NCBI GenBank assembly: GCA_023078555.1
Contig: CM041203.1
Span: 6,062,940 to 6,126,939, forward strand
DNA length: 64,000 nucleotides
Direction: 5' to 3'
Source: Ulva prolifera
Taxonomy: Eukaryota; Chlorophyta; Ulvophyceae; Ulvales; Ulvaceae
The translations under genes were made by a program, and so were the position numbers. Each line of letters starts with the position of its first letter. Position 1 is the first letter of the stretch. Positions 25,601-38,627 of this stretch are shown here, piece after piece. Under the pieces are notes generated by a model. That model saw only the letters and a program-made list of their open reading frames with translations, was not told the origin of the DNA and ran no database searches.

Positions 25601-28600
25601 CTTCCCAAGCATGTTTGTTTAGAAACCAAGTGGCCGCGGCAATTCCCAAGCATGTCTAGTGAGTTCCCAAGCACGTTTGTGTAGAAACCAAGTGGCTCAA
25701 ACACTTCCCAAGCATGTATAGTCAGTTCCCAAGCATGTTTGTGTAGAAACCAAGTGGCTCAAGCAGTTCCCAAGCATGTCTAGTGAGTTCCCAAGCATGA
25801 TTGCGTAGAAACCAAGTGGCTCAAACACTTCCCAAGCATGTATAGTCAGTTCCCAAGCATGTTTGTGTAGAAACCAAGTGGCTCAAACATTTCCCAAGCA
25901 TGTTTGTGTAGAAACCAAGTGGCCGCGGCAATTCCCAAGCATGTCTAGTGAGTTCCCAAGCACGTTTGTGTAGAAACCAAGTGGCTCAAACACTTCCCAA
26001 GCATGTATAGTCAGTTCCCAAGCATGTTTGTGTAGAAACCAAGTGGCTCAAGCAGTTCCCAAGCATTTCTAGTGAGTTCCCAAGCATGTTTGTGTAGAAA
26101 CCAAGTGGCTCAAGCAGTTCCCAAGCATGTCTAGTGAGTTCCCAAGCATGTTTGTGTAGAAACCAAGTGGCTCAAATAGTTCCCAAGCATGTCTAGTGAG
26201 TTCCCAAGCACGTTTGTGTAGGAACCAAGTGGCTCAAACACTTCCCAAGCATGTATAGTCAGTTCCCAAGCATGTTTGTGTAGAAACCAAGTGGCTCAAA
26301 CAGTTCCCAAGCATGTTTGTTTAGAAACCAAGTGGCCGCGGCAATTCCCAAGCATGTCTAGTGAGTTCCCAAGCACGTTTGTGTAGAAACCAAGTGGCTC
26401 AAACAGTTCCCAAGCATGTTTGTGTAGAAACCAAGTAGCCGCGGCAATTCCCAAGCATGTCTAGTGAGTTCCCAAGCACGTTTGTGTAGAACCCAAGTGG
26501 CTCAAACACTTCCCAAGCATGTATAGTCAGTTCCCAAGCATGTTTGTGTAGAAACCAAGTGGCTCAAGCAGTTCCCAAGCATGTCTAGTGAGTTCCCAAG
26601 CATGATTGCGTAGAAACCAAGTGGCTCAAACACTTCCCAAGCATGTATAGTCAGTTCCCAAGCATGTTTGTGTAGAAACCAAGTGGCTCAAACATTTCCC
26701 AAGCATGTTTGTGTAGAAACCAAGTGGCCGCGGCAATTCCCAAGCATGTCTAGTGAGTTCCCAAGCACGTTTGTGTAGAAACCAAGTGGCTCAAACACTT
26801 CCCAAGCATGTATAGTCAGTTCCCAAGCATGTTTGTGTAGAAACCAAGTGGCTCAAGCAGTTCCCAAGCATTTCTAGTGAGTTCCCAAGCATGTTTGTGT
26901 AGAAACCAAGTGGCTCAAGCAGTTCCCAAGCATGTCTAGTGAGTTCCCAAGCATGTTTGTGTAGAAACCAAGTGGCTCAAATAGTTCCCAAGCATGTCTA
27001 GTGAGTTCCCAAGCACGTTTGTGTAGGAACCAAGTGGCTCAAACACTTCCCAAGCATGTATAGTCAGTTCCCAAGCATGTTTGTGTAGAAACCAAGTGGC
27101 TCAAACAGTTCCCAAGCATGTTTGTGTAGAAACCAAGTAGCCGCGAAAATTCCCAAGCATGTCTAGTGAGTTCCCAAGCACGTTTGTGTAGAACCCAAGT
27201 GGCTCAAACACTTCCCAAGCATGTATAGTCAGTTCCCAAGCATGTTTGTGTAGAAACCAAATGGCTCAAGCAGTTCCCAAGCATGTCTAGTGAGTTCCCA
27301 AGCATGTTTGTGTAGAAGCCAAGTGGCTCAAACAGTTCCCAAGCATGTCTACTGAGGTCCCAAGCACGTTTGTGTAGAAACCAAGTGGCTCTAACACTTC
27401 CCAAGCATGTATAGTCAGTTCCCAAGCATGTTTGTGTAGAAACCAAGTGGCTCAAGCAGTTCCCAAGCATGTCTAGTGAGTTCCCAAGCATGTTTGCGTA
27501 GAAACCAAGTGGCTCAAACACTTCCCAAGCATGTATAGTCAGTTCCCAAGCATGTTTGTGTAGAAACCAAGTGGCTCAAGCAGTTCCCAAGCATTTCTAG
27601 TGAGTTCCCAAGCATGTTTGTGTAGAAACCAAGTGGCCGCGGCAATTCCCAAGCATGTCTAGTGAGTTCCCAAGCATGTTTGTGTAGAAACCAAGTGGCT
27701 CAAACACTTCCCAAGCATGTCTAGTGAGTTCCCAAGCACGTTTGTGTAGGAACCAAGTGGCTCAAACAGTTCCCAAGCATGTTTGTTTAGAAACCAAGTG
27801 GCCGCGGCAATTCCCAAGCATGTCTAGTGAGTTCCCAAGCACGTTTGTGTAGAAACCAAGTGGCTCAAACACTTCCCAAGCATGTATAGTCAGTTCCCAA
27901 GCATGTTTGTGTAGAAACCAAGTGGCTCAAGCAGTTCCCAAGCATGTCTAGTGAGTTCCCAAGCATGATTGCGTAGAAACCAAGTGGCTCAAACACTTCC
28001 CAAGCATGTATAGTCAGTTCCCAAGCATGTTTGTGTAGAAACCAAGTGGCTCAAACATTTCCCAAGCATGTTTGTATAGAAACCAAGTGGCCGCGGCAAT
28101 TCCCAAGCATGTCTAGTGAGTTCCCAAGCACGTTTGTGTAGAAACCAAGTGGCTCAAACACTTCCCAAGCATGTATAGTCAGTTCCCAAGCATGTTTGTG
28201 TAGAAACCAAGTGGCTCAAGCAGTTCCCAAGCATGTCTAGTGAGTTCCCAAGCATGTTTGCGTAGAAACCAAGTGGCTCAAGCAGTTCCCAAGCATTTCT
28301 AGTGAGTTCCCAAGCATGTTTGTATAGAAACCAAGTGGCCGCGGCAATTCCCAAGCATGTCTAGTGAGTTCCCAAGCATGTTTGTGTAGAAACCAAGTGG
28401 CTCAAACACTTCCCAAGCATGTCTAGTGAGTTCCCAAGCACGTTTGTGTAGGAACCAAGTGGCTCAAACACTTCCCAAGCATGTCTAGTGAGTTCCCAAG
28501 CATGTTTGTGTAGAAACCAAGTGGCCGCGGCAATTCCCAAGCATGTCTAGTGAGTTCCCAAGCACGTTTGTGTAGAAACCAAGTGGCTCAAACACTTCCC

Positions 28601-28880
28601 AAGCATGTATAGTCAGTTCCCAAGCATGTTTGTGTAGAAACCAAGTGGCTCAAGCAGTTCCCAAGCATGTCTAGTGAGTTCCCAAGCATGTTTGTGTAGA
28701 AACCAAGTGGCTCAAACACTTCCCAAGCATGTCTAGTGAGTTCCCAAGCACGTTTGTGTAGGAACCAAGTGGCTCAAACACTTCCCAAGCATGTAAGTGG
28801 CTCAAACACGTTCCCAAGCATGTATAGTCAGTTCCCAAGCATGTTTGTGTAGAAACCAAGTGGCTCAAGCAGTTCCCAAG
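22677..28880. repeat. Domain B HOR copy 2, ~6,204 bp
   Basis: Starts at the CATATCTACTGAG marker (22,677). It ends where the equivalent position reads CATGTCTACTGAG (28,881). It contains an inner 805-bp repetition: CATGATTGCG near 25,798 and 26,601, and TCAAATAGTT near 26,172 and 26,977. It also carries an out-of-register deletion near 28,796. Confidence 0.78.
28790..28815. repeat. Out-of-register deletion inside a monomer
   Basis: The sequence jumps from a CATGTA start of module 1 straight into AGTGGCTCAAACACG. Compared with the distal partner near 60,315, 34 bases are missing and one G is gained (AAACACGTTCCC against AAACAGTTCCC). Unlike the 41-bp units, this deletion is not a module multiple. 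It lies in otherwise clean sequence, so it may be real, but an assembly slip cannot be excluded. Confidence 0.7.
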
Positions 28881-29764
28881 CATGTCTACTGAGTTCCCAA
28901 GCACGTTTGTGTAGAACCCAAGTGGCTCAAACACTTCCCAAGCATGTATAGTCAGTTCCCAAGCATGTTTGTGTAGAAACCAAATGGCTCAAGCAGTTCC
29001 CAAGCATGTCTAGTGAGTTCCCAAGCATGTTTGTGTAGAAACCAAGTGGCTCAAGCAGTTCCCAAGCATGTCTACTGAGGTCCCAAGCACGTTTGTGTAG
29101 AAACCAAGTGGCTCTAACACTTCCCAAGCATGTATAGTCAGTTCCCAAGCATGTTTGTGTAGAAACCAAGTGGCTCAAGCAGTTCCCAAGCATGTCTAGT
29201 GAGTTCCCAAGCATGTTTGCGTAGAAACCAAGTGGCTCAAACACTTCCCAAGCATGTATAGTCAGTTCCCAAGCATGTTTGTGTAGAAACCAAGTGGCTC
29301 AAGCAGTTCCCAAGCATTTCTAGTGAGTTCCCAAGCATGTTTGTGTAGAAACCAAGTGGCCGCGGCAATTCCCAAGCATGTCTAGTGAGTTCCCAAGCAT
29401 GTTTGTGTAGAAACCAAGTGGCTCAAACACTTCCCAAGCATGTCTAGTGAGTTCCCAAGCACGTTTGTGTAGGAACCAAGTGGCTCAAACACTTCCCAAG
29501 CATGTATAGTCAGTTCCCAAGCACGTTTGTGTAGAAACCAAGTGGCTCAAACAGTTCCCAAGCATGTATAGTCAGTTCCCAAGCATGTTTGTGTAGAAAC
29601 CAAGTGGCTCAAGCAGTTCCCAAGCATGTTTGTGTAGAAACCAAATGGCTCAAGCAGTTCCCAAGCATGTCTAGTGAGTTCCCAAGCATGTTTGTGTAGA
29701 AACCAAGTGGCTCAAGCAGTTCCCAAGCATGTCTAGTGAGTTCCCAAGCATGTTTGCGTAGAAA

Positions 29765-30340
29765 CCCAAGTGGCTCAAGCAGTTCCCACGCCATTTCGTG
29801 AGTTCCCAAGCATGTTTGTGTAGAACCAAGTGGCTCAAACACTTCCCAAGCATGTCTAGTGAGTTCACAAGCACGTTTTGTCGTAGGAACCAAGTGGCTC
29901 AAACCACTTCCCAAGCCATGTCATTAGTCAGTTCCCCAGCACGTTTGTGTAGAGACCAAGTTGGCTCAAAACAGTTCCCAAGCATGTTTGTTAGAACCAA
30001 GTGGCCGCGGCAATTCCCAAGCATGTCTAGTGAGTTCCCCAAGCACGTTTGTTGATAGAACCAAGTGGCTCACACAATTCCCAAGCATGTCTAGTCATGT
30101 TCCCAAGCATGTTTGTGTAGAAACCAAGTGGCTCAAGCAGTTCCCAAGCATGTCTAGTGAGTTCCCCAAGCATGTTTGCGTAGAAAACCAAGTGGCTCAA
30201 ACACTTCCCAAGCATGTTATAGTAAGTTCCCAAGCATGTTTGTGTAGAAAACCAAGTGGCTCAAACAGTTCCCAAGCATGTTTGTGTAGAAACCAAGTGG
30301 CCGCGGCAATTCCCAAGCATGTCTAGTGAGTTCCCCAAGC
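29765..30340. other. Indel-rich patch of satellite (probable consensus errors)
   Basis: Monomers here carry many one-base gains and losses, for example CCACGCCATTTCGTGAG, GTTTTGTCGTAGG and CAAGTTGGCTC, whereas sequence on either side has almost none. The partner interval in B' (from about 61.32 kb) is clean for its first about 400 bp. This favours base-calling or polishing error over ancestral decay. Short spurious open frames on both strands arise from these frameshifts. Confidence 0.75.
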
Positions 30341-31549
30341 ACGTTTGTGTAGAACCCAAGTGGCTCAAACACTTCCCAAGCATGTATAGTCAGTTCCCAA
30401 GCATGTTTGCGTAGAAACCAAGTGGCTCAAGCAGTTCCCAAGCATTTCTAGTGAGTTCCCAAGCATGTTTGTGTAGAAACCAAGTGGCCGCGGCAATTCC
30501 CAAGCATGTCTAGTGAGTTCCCAAGCATGTTTGTGTAGAAACCAAGTGGCTCAAACACTTCCCAAGCATGTCTAGTGAGTTCCCAAGCACGTTTGTGTAG
30601 GAACCAAGTGGCTCAAACACTTCCCAAGCATGTATAGTCAGTTCCCAAGCACGTTTGTGTAGAAACCAAGTGGCTCAAACAGTTCCCAAGCATGTTTGTT
30701 TAGAAACCAAGTGGCCGCGGCAATTCCCAAGCATGTCTAGTGAGTTCCCAAGCACGTTTGTGTAGAACCCAAGTGGCTCAAACACTTCCCAAGCATGTAT
30801 AGTCAGTTCCCAAGCATGTTTGTGTAGAAACCAAATGGCTCAAGCAGTTCCCAAGCATGTCTAGTGAGTTCCCAAGCATGTTTGTGTAGAAACCAAGTGG
30901 CTCAAACAGTTCCCAAGCATGTCTACCGAGGTCCCAAGCACGTTTGTGTAGAAACCAAGTGGCTCTAACACTTCCCAAGCATGTATAGTCAGTTCCCAAG
31001 CATGTTTGTGTAGAAACCAAATGGCTCAAGAAGTTCCCAAGCATGTCTAGTGAGTTCCCAAGCATGTTTGTGTAGAAACCAAGTGGCTCAAACAGTTCCC
31101 AAGCATGTCTACTGAGGTCCCAAGCACGGTTGTGTAGAAACCAAGTGGCTCAAACACTTCCCAAGCATGTATAGTCAGTTCCCAAGCATGTTTGTGTAGA
31201 AACCAAGTGGCTCAAACAGTTCCCAAGCATGTTTGTGTAGAAACCAAGTAGCCGCGAAAATTCCCAAGCATGTCTAGTGAGTTCCCAAGCACGTTTGTGT
31301 AGAACCCAAGTGGCTCAAACACTTCCCAAGCATGTATAGTCAGTTCCCAAGCATGTTTGTGTAGAAACCAAATGGCTCAAGCAGTTCCCAAGCATGTCTA
31401 GTGAGTTCCCAAGCATGTTTGTGTAGAAGCCAAGTGGCTCAAACAGTTCCCAAGCATGTCTACTGAGGTCCCAAGCACGTTTGTGTAGAAACCAAGTGGC
31501 TCTAACACTTCCCAAGCATGTATAGTCAGTTCCCAAGCATGTTTGTGTA

Positions 31550-33870
31550 GAAAACAAGTGGCTCAAGCAGTTCCCAAGCATGTCTAGTGAGTTCCCAAGC
31601 ATGTTTGCGGAGAAACCAAAGTGCTCAAATCACTTCCCAAGCATGTATAGTCAGTTCCCAAGCATGTTTGTGTAGAAACCAAGTGGCTCAAGCAGTTCCC
31701 AAGCATGTCTAGTGAGTTCCCAAGCATGTTTGTGTAGAAACCAAGTGGCCGCGGCAACTTCCCAAGCATGTCTAGTGAGTTCCAAGCATGTTTGTGTAGA
31801 ACCAAGTGGCTCAACACTTCCCAAGCATGTCTAGTGAGTTCCCAAGCACGTTTGTGTAGGAAACCAAGTGGCTCAAACACTTCCCAGCATGTTATAGTCA
31901 GTTCCCAAGCATGTTGTGTAGAAAACCAAGTGGCTCAAGCAGTTCCCAAGCATGTCTAGTGAGTCCCAAGCATGTTTGGTAGAAACCAAGTGGCTCAAAC
32001 AGTTCCCAAGCATGTCTACTGAGGTCCCAAGCACGTTTGTGTAGAAACCAAGTGGCTCTAACACTTCCCAAGCATGTATAGTAGTTCCCAAGCATGTTTG
32101 TGTAGTAAACCAAGTGGCTCAAGCATTTCCCCACGCATGTCTAGTGAGTTCCCAAGCATGTTTGCGTAGAAACCAAGTGGCTCAAACACTTCCCAAGCAT
32201 GTTATAGTGAGTTCCAAGCATGTTTGTGTAGAAACCAAGTGGCTCAAGCACTTCCCAAGCATGTCTAGTGAGTTCCCAAGCACGTTTGTGTAGGAAACAA
32301 GTGGCTCAACACTTCCCAAGCATGTATAGTCAGTTCCAAGCAGTTTGTGTAGAAACCAAAGTGGCTCAAGCAGTTCCCAAGCATTTCTAGTGAGTTCCCA
32401 GCATGTTTGTGTAGAAACCAAGTGGCTCAAGCAGTTCCCAAGCATTGTCTAGTGAGTTCCCAAGCATGTTTGTGTAGAAACCAAGTGGCTCAAATAGTTC
32501 CCAAGCATGTCTAGTGACGGTTTTCGCCAACGCACGTTTGTGTAGGAAACCAAGTGGCTCAACACTTCCCAAGCATGTATAGTCAGTTCCCAAGCATGTT
32601 TGTGTAGAAACCAAGTGGCTCAAACTTCCAGCATTTTAGTGAGTTCCCAAGCACGTTTGTGTAGAAACCAAGTGGCTCAAGCATCCCAAGCATGTTAGTG
32701 AGTTCCAAGTCAAGTGTTTGTGTAGAAACCAGTGGCTCAAATTCCCAAGCATGTCTAGTGAGTTCCAAGCACGTTTGTGTAGAACCAAGTGCTCAAACAC
32801 TTCCAAGCATGTATAGTCAGTTCCCAAGATGTTGTGTAGAACATGTCTACTGTGTAGAACCAAGTCCCAAGCATGTCTAGGAGTCCCAAGCATGATTGGT
32901 AGAAACCAAGTGGCTCAAACATTCCAAGCATGTTAGTCAGTTCCCAAGCATGTTTGTGTAGAAACCAAGTGGCTCTCAAACATTTCCCAAGCATGTTTGT
33001 GTAGAAAACCAAGTGGCCGCGGCAATCCCAAGCTGTCTAGTGAGTTCCCAAGCAGTGTGGTAGAAACCAAGTGGCTCAAACACTTCCCAAGCATGGTATA
33101 GTCAGTTCCCAAGCATGTTTGTGTAGAAACCAAGTGGACTCAAGCAGTTCCAAGCATTCTAGGAGTTCCCAAGCATGTTTGTGTAGAAACCAAGTGGCTC
33201 AATAGTTCCCAAGCATGATAGTGAGTTCCCAAGCACGTTTGTGTAGGAACCAAGTGGCTCAACAAACTTCCCAAGCAGTAAGTCAGTCCCAAGCAGTTTG
33301 TGTAGTAGAAACCAAGTGGCTCCAAACAGTTCCCAAGCATGTTGTTAGAAACCAAGTGGCCGCGGCAATCCCAAGCATGTCTAGTGAGTTCCCAAGCACG
33401 TTGTGTAGAAACCAAGTGGCTCAAACAGTTCCCAAGCATGTTTGTGTAGAAACCAAGTAGCCGCGGCAATTCCCAAGCATGTCTAGTGATCCCAAGCACG
33501 TTTGTGTAGAACCCAAGTGGCTCAACATTCCCAAGCATGTATAGTCAGTTCCAAGCATGTTTGTGTAGAAAACCAATGGCTCAAGCAGTTCCAAGCATGT
33601 CTAGTGAGTTCCCAAGCATGTTTGTGTAGAACCAAGTGCTCAAACTTCCCAAGCATGTATACCGAGAGGGTGGGTCCCAAGCACGTTTGTGTAGAAAACC
33701 AAGTGGCTCAAGCGTTCCCAGCTGTCTAGTGTTCCCAAGCATGTTGCGTAGAAACCAAGTGGCTCAAACACTTCCACGCATGTATAGTCAGTTCCCCAAG
33801 CATGTTTGTGTAGAAACCAAGTGCTCAAACAGTTCCAAGCAGTTTGTGTAGAAACCAACGTAGCCCGCGG
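31550..33870. other. Large indel-rich patch at the B/C boundary
   Basis: The longest damaged stretch. Cores appear as TTCCAAGC, CCCAAGAT or AAGCAGT, homopolymers shrink or grow by one, and short strings such as GACGGTTTTCGCCAACG (32,517-32,533) have no match in the repeat. Spacing between cores stays near 62 or 21+41. Errors are mainly indels, as in uncorrected single-molecule reads. It separates domain B from domain C, so the join between the two domains rests on poor sequence. Confidence 0.75.
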
Positions 33871-36089
33871 CAATTCCCAAGCATGTCTAGTGAGTTCCCA
33901 AGCATGTTTGTGTAGAAACCAAGTGGCTCAAACAGTTCCCAAGCATGTCTACTGAGGTCCCAAGCACGTTTGTGTAGAAACCAAGTGGCTCTAACACTTC
34001 CCAAGCATGTATAGTCAGTTCCCAAGCATGTTTGTGTAGAAACCAAGTGGCTCAAGCAGTTCCCAAGCATGTCTAGTGAGTTCCCAAGCATGTTTGCGTA
34101 GAAACCAAGTGGCTCAAACACTTCCCGAGCATGTATAGTCAGTTCCCAAGCATGTTTGTGTAGAAACCAAGTGGCTCAAGCAGTTCCCAAGCATTTCTAG
34201 TGAGTTCCCAAGCATGTTTGTGTAGAACCCAAGTGGCTCAAACACTTCCCAAGCATGTATAGTCAGTTCCCAAGCATGTTTGTGTAGAAACCAAGTGGCT
34301 CAAGCAGTTCCCAAGCATGTCTAGTGAGTTCCCAAGCATGTTTGTGTAGAAACCAAGTGGCTCAAACAGTTCCCAAGCATGTCTACTGAGGTCCCAAGCA
34401 CGTTTGTGTAGAAACCAAGTGGCTCTAACACTTCCCAAGCATGTATAGTCAGTTCCTAAGCATGTTTGTGTAGAAACCAAGTGGCTCAAGCAGTTCCCAA
34501 GCATTTCTAGTGAGTTCCCAAGCATGTTTGTGTAGAAACCAAGTGGCTCAAGCAGTTCCCAAGCATGTCTAGTGAGTTCCCAAGCATGTTTGTGTAGAAA
34601 CCAAGTGGCTCAAACAGTTCCCAAGCATGTCTAGTGAGTTCCCAAGCACGTTTGTGTAGGAACCAAGTGGCTCAAACACTTCCCAAGCATGTATAGTCAG
34701 TTCCCAAGCATGTTTGTGTAGAAACCAAGTGGCGCAAACAGTTCCCAAGCATGTTTGTTTAGAAACCAAGTGGCCGCGGCAATTCCCAAGCATGTCTAGT
34801 GAGTTCCCAAGCACGTTTGTGTAGAACCCAAGTGGCTCAAACACTTCCCAAGCATGTATAGTCAGTTCCCAAGCATGTTTGTGTAGAAACCAAGTGGCTC
34901 AAACAGTTCCCAAGCATGTTTGTGTAGAAACCAAGTAGCCGCGGCAATTCCCAAGCATGTCTAGTGAGTTCCCAAGCACGTTTGTGTAGAACCCAAGTGG
35001 CTCAAACACTTCCCAAGCATGTATAGTCAGTTCCCAAGCATGTTTGTGTAGAAACCAAATGGCTCAAGCAGTTCCCAAGCATGTCTAGTGAGTTCCCAAG
35101 CATGTTTGTGTAGAAACCAAGTGGCTCAAACAGTTCCCAAGCATGTCTACTGAGGTCCCAAGCACGTTTGTGTAGAAACCAAGTGGCTCTAACACTTCCC
35201 AAGCATGTATAGTCAGTTCCCAAGCATGTTTGTGTAGAAACCAAGTGGCTCAAACAGTTCCCAAGCATGTTTGTGTAGAAACCAAGTAGCCGCGGCAATT
35301 CCCAAGCATGTCTAGTGAGTTCCCAAGCACGTTTGTGTAGAACCCAAGTGGCTCAAACACTTCCCAAGCATGTATAGTCAGTTCCCAAGCATGTTTGTGT
35401 AGAAACCAAATGGCTCAAGCAGTTCCCAAGCATGTCTAGTGAGTTCCCAAGCATGTTTGTGTAGAAACCAAGTGGCTCAAACAGTTCCCAAGCATGTCTA
35501 CTGAGGTCCCAAGCACGTTTGTGTAGAAACCAAGTGGCTCTAACACTTCCCAAGCATGTATAGTCAGTTCCCAAGCATGTTTGTGTAGAAACCAAGTGGC
35601 TCAAGCAGTTCCCAAGCATGTCTAGTGAGTTCCCAAGCATGTTTGTGTAGAAACCAAGTGGCTCAAACATTTCCCAAGCATGTCTAGTGAGTTCCCAAGC
35701 ACGTTTGTGTAGGAACCAAGTGGCTCAAACACTTCCCAAGCATGTATAGTCAGTTCCCAAGCACGTTTGTGTAGAAACCAAATGGCTCAAGCAGTTCCCA
35801 AGCATGTCTAGTGAGTTCCCAAGCATGTTTGTGTAGAAACCAAGTGGCTCAAACAGTTCCCAAGCATGTCTACTGAGGTCCCAAGCACGTTTGTGCAGAA
35901 ACCAAGTGGCTCTAACACTTCCCAAGCATGTATAGTCAGTTCCCAAGCATGTTTGTGAAGAAACCAAGTGGCTCAAGCAGTTCCCAAGCATATCTAGTGA
36001 GTTCCCAAGCATGTTTGCGTAGAAACCAAGTGGCTCAAACACTTCCCAAGCATGTATAGTCAGTTCCCAAGCATGTTTGTGTAGGAACC

Positions 36090-38627
36090 AAGTGGCTCAA
36101 ACACTTCCCAAGCATGTATAGTCAGTTCCCAAGCACGTTTGTGTAGAAACCAAATGGCTCAAGCAGTTCCCAAGCATGTCTAGTGAGTTCCCAAGCATGT
36201 TTGTGTAGAAACCAAGTGGCTCAAACAGTTCCCAAGCATGTCTACTGAGGTCCCAAGCACGTTTGTGTAGAAACCAAGTGGCTCTAACACTTCCCAAGCA
36301 TGTATAGTCAGTTCCCAAGCATGTTTGTGTAGAAACCAAGTGGCTCAAGCAGTTCCCAAGCATGTCTAGTGAGTTCCCAAGCATGTTTGTGTAGAAACCA
36401 AGTGGCTCAAACAGTTCCCAAGCATGTCTACTGAGGTCCCAAGCACGTTTGTGTAGAAACCAAGTGGCTCTAACACTTCCCAAGCATGTATAGTCAGTTC
36501 CCAAGCATGTTTGTGTAGAAACCAAGTGGCTCAAGCAGTTCCCAAGCATGTCTAGTGAGTTCCCAAGCATGTTTGCGTAGAAACCAAGTGGCTCAAACAC
36601 TTCCCAAGCATGTATAGTCAGTTCCCAAGCATGTTTGTGTAGAAACCAAGTGGCTCAAGCACTTCCCAAGCATGTCTAGTGAGTTCCCAAGCACGTTTGT
36701 GTAGGAACCAAGTGGCTCAAACACTTCCCAAGCATGTATAGTCAGTTCCTAAGCATGTTTGTGTAGAAACCAAGTGGCTCAAGCAGTTCCCAAGCATTTC
36801 TAGTGAGTTCCCAAGCATGTTTGTGTAGAAACCAAGTGCCTCAAGCAGTTCCTAAGCATGTCTAGTGAGTTCCCAAGCATGTTTGTGTAGAAACCAAGTG
36901 GCTCAAACAGTTCCCAAGCATGTCTAGTGAGTTCCCAAGCACGTTTGTGTAGGAACCAAGTGGCTCAAACACTTCCCAAGCATGTATAGTCAGTTCCCAA
37001 GCATGTTTGTGTAGAAACCAAGTGGCTCAAACAGTTCCCAAGCATGTTTGTTTAGAAACCAAGTGGCCGCGGCAATTCCCAAGCATGTCTAGTGAGTTCC
37101 CAAGCACGTTTGTGTAGAACCCAAGTGGCTCAAACACTTCCCAAGCATGTATAGTCAGTTCCCAAGCATGTTTGTGTAGAAACCAAGTGGCTCAAACAGT
37201 TCCCAAGCATGTTTGTGTAGAAACCAAGTAGCCGCGGCAATTCCCAAGCATGTCTAGTGAGTTCCCAAGCACGTTTGTGTAGAACCCAAGTGGCTCAAAC
37301 ACTTCCCAAGCATGTATAGTCAGTTCCCAAGCATGTTTGTGTAGAAACCAAATGGCTCAAGCAGTTCCCAAGCATGTCTAGTGAGTTCCCAAGCATGTTT
37401 GTGTAGAAACCAAGTGGCTCAAACAGTTCCCAAGCATGTCTACTGAGGTCCCAAGCACGTTTGTGTAGAAACCAAGTGGCTCTAACACTTCCCAAGCATG
37501 TATAGTCAGTTCCCAAGCATGTTTGTGTAGAAACCAAGTGGCTCAAGCAGTTCCCAAGCATGTCTAGTGAGTTCCCAAGCATGTTTGTGTAGAAACCAAG
37601 TGGCTCAAACATTTCCCAAGCATGTCTAGTGAGTTCCCAAGCACGTTTGTGTAGGAACCAAGTGGCTCAAACACTTCCCAAGCATGTATAGTCAGTTCCC
37701 AAGCACGTTTGTGTAGAAACCAAATGGCTCAAGCAGTTCCCAAGCATGTCTAGTGAGTTCCCAAGCATGTTTGTGTAGAAACCAAGTGGCTCAAACAGTT
37801 CCCAAGCATGTCTACTGAGGTCCCAAGCACGTTTGTGCAGAAACCAAGTGGCTCTAACACTTCCCAAGCATGTATAGTCAGTTCCCAAGCATGTTTGTGA
37901 AGAAACCAAGTGGCTCAAGCAGTTCCCAAGCATGTCTAGTGAGTTCCCAAGCATGTTTGCGTAGAAACCAAGTGGCTCAAACACTTCCCAAGCATGTATA
38001 GTCAGTTCCCAAGCATGTTTGTGTAGAAACCAAGTGGCTCAAACATTTCCCAAGCATGTCTAGTGAGTTCCCAAGCACGTTTGTGTAGGAACCAAGTGGC
38101 TCAAACACTTCCCAAGCATGTATAGTCAGTTCCCAAGCACGTTTGTGTAGAAACCAAGTGGCTCAAACAGTTCCCAAGCATGTATAGTCAGTTCCCAAGC
38201 ATGTTTGTGTAGAAACCAAGTGGCTCAAGCAGTTCCCAAGCATGTTTGTGTAGAAACCAAATGGCTCAAGCAGTTCCCAAGCATGTCTAGTGAGTTCCCA
38301 AGCATGTTTGTGTAGAAACCAAGTGGCTCAAACAGTTCCCAAGCATGTCTACTGAGGTCCCAAGCACGTTTGTGTAGAAACCAAGTGGCTCTAACACTTC
38401 CCAAGCATGTATAGTCAGTTCCCAAGCATGTTTGTGTAGAAACCAAGTGGCTCAAGCAGTTCCCAAGCATGTCTAGTGAGTTCCCAAGCATGTTTGCGTA
38501 GAAACCAAGTGGCTCAAACACTTCCCGAGCATGTATAGTCAGTTCCCAAGCATGTTTGTGTAGAAACCAAGTGGCTCAAGCAGTTCCCAAGCATTTCTAG
38601 TGAGTTCCCAAGCATGTTTGTGTAGAA
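36090..38627. repeat. Domain C HOR block, first copy (period 2,706)
   Basis: Recurs at 38,796-41,333 in the same order. Private markers shared by both copies include GTGCAGAAACC, TTGTGAAGAAACC, CCTAAGCATG, AAGTGCCTCAAG and CCCGAGC. One visible difference is CACG at about 36,135 against CATG at the partner position. The front of this block also resembles 35.35-36.04 kb at an offset of 1,942 bp. Confidence 0.8.
36302..36487 (-). repeat. Three-monomer (186-bp) block with an open minus frame
   Basis: Representative of about forty instances. Monomer a has ATAGTCAG and CTCAAGCAG; b has CTAGTGAG and CTCAAACAG; c has CTACTGAGG, CACG and CTCTAACAC. Read on the minus strand, three monomers make 62 codons without a stop, because b, c and the ATAGTCAG start place TAG and TGA out of frame: CTCTAACAC turns a would-be TGA into AGA. 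Longest runs include 36,097-36,600 and 38,803-39,306 (167 codons each). Start codons are simply CATG in the core, and no upstream signal is recognisable. I do not call a gene. Confidence 0.7.

Larger units (their letters stand above)
15700..31550. repeat. Satellite domain B: ~6.3-kb higher-order repeat
   Basis: Long-range comparison shows the same succession of variants at offsets of 6,382 bp (for example 16,295 to 22,677, and 18,117 to 24,499), 6,237 bp (20,967 to 27,204) and 6,279 bp (24,499 to 30,778). Markers are CATATCTACTGAG, CATGATTGCG, CTACCGAGG, TCAAATAGTT and TAGCCGCGAAAA. The offset of 6,382 fits 95 full plus twelve 41-bp units, but such fits are only suggestive because 62 and 41 are coprime. 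The right part runs into error-rich sequence. Confidence 0.82.

Noticed and set aside
29609-33873. Many short open frames on both strands
   Set aside because: They coincide with indel-rich patches; random frameshifts remove the regular stops of the repeat.
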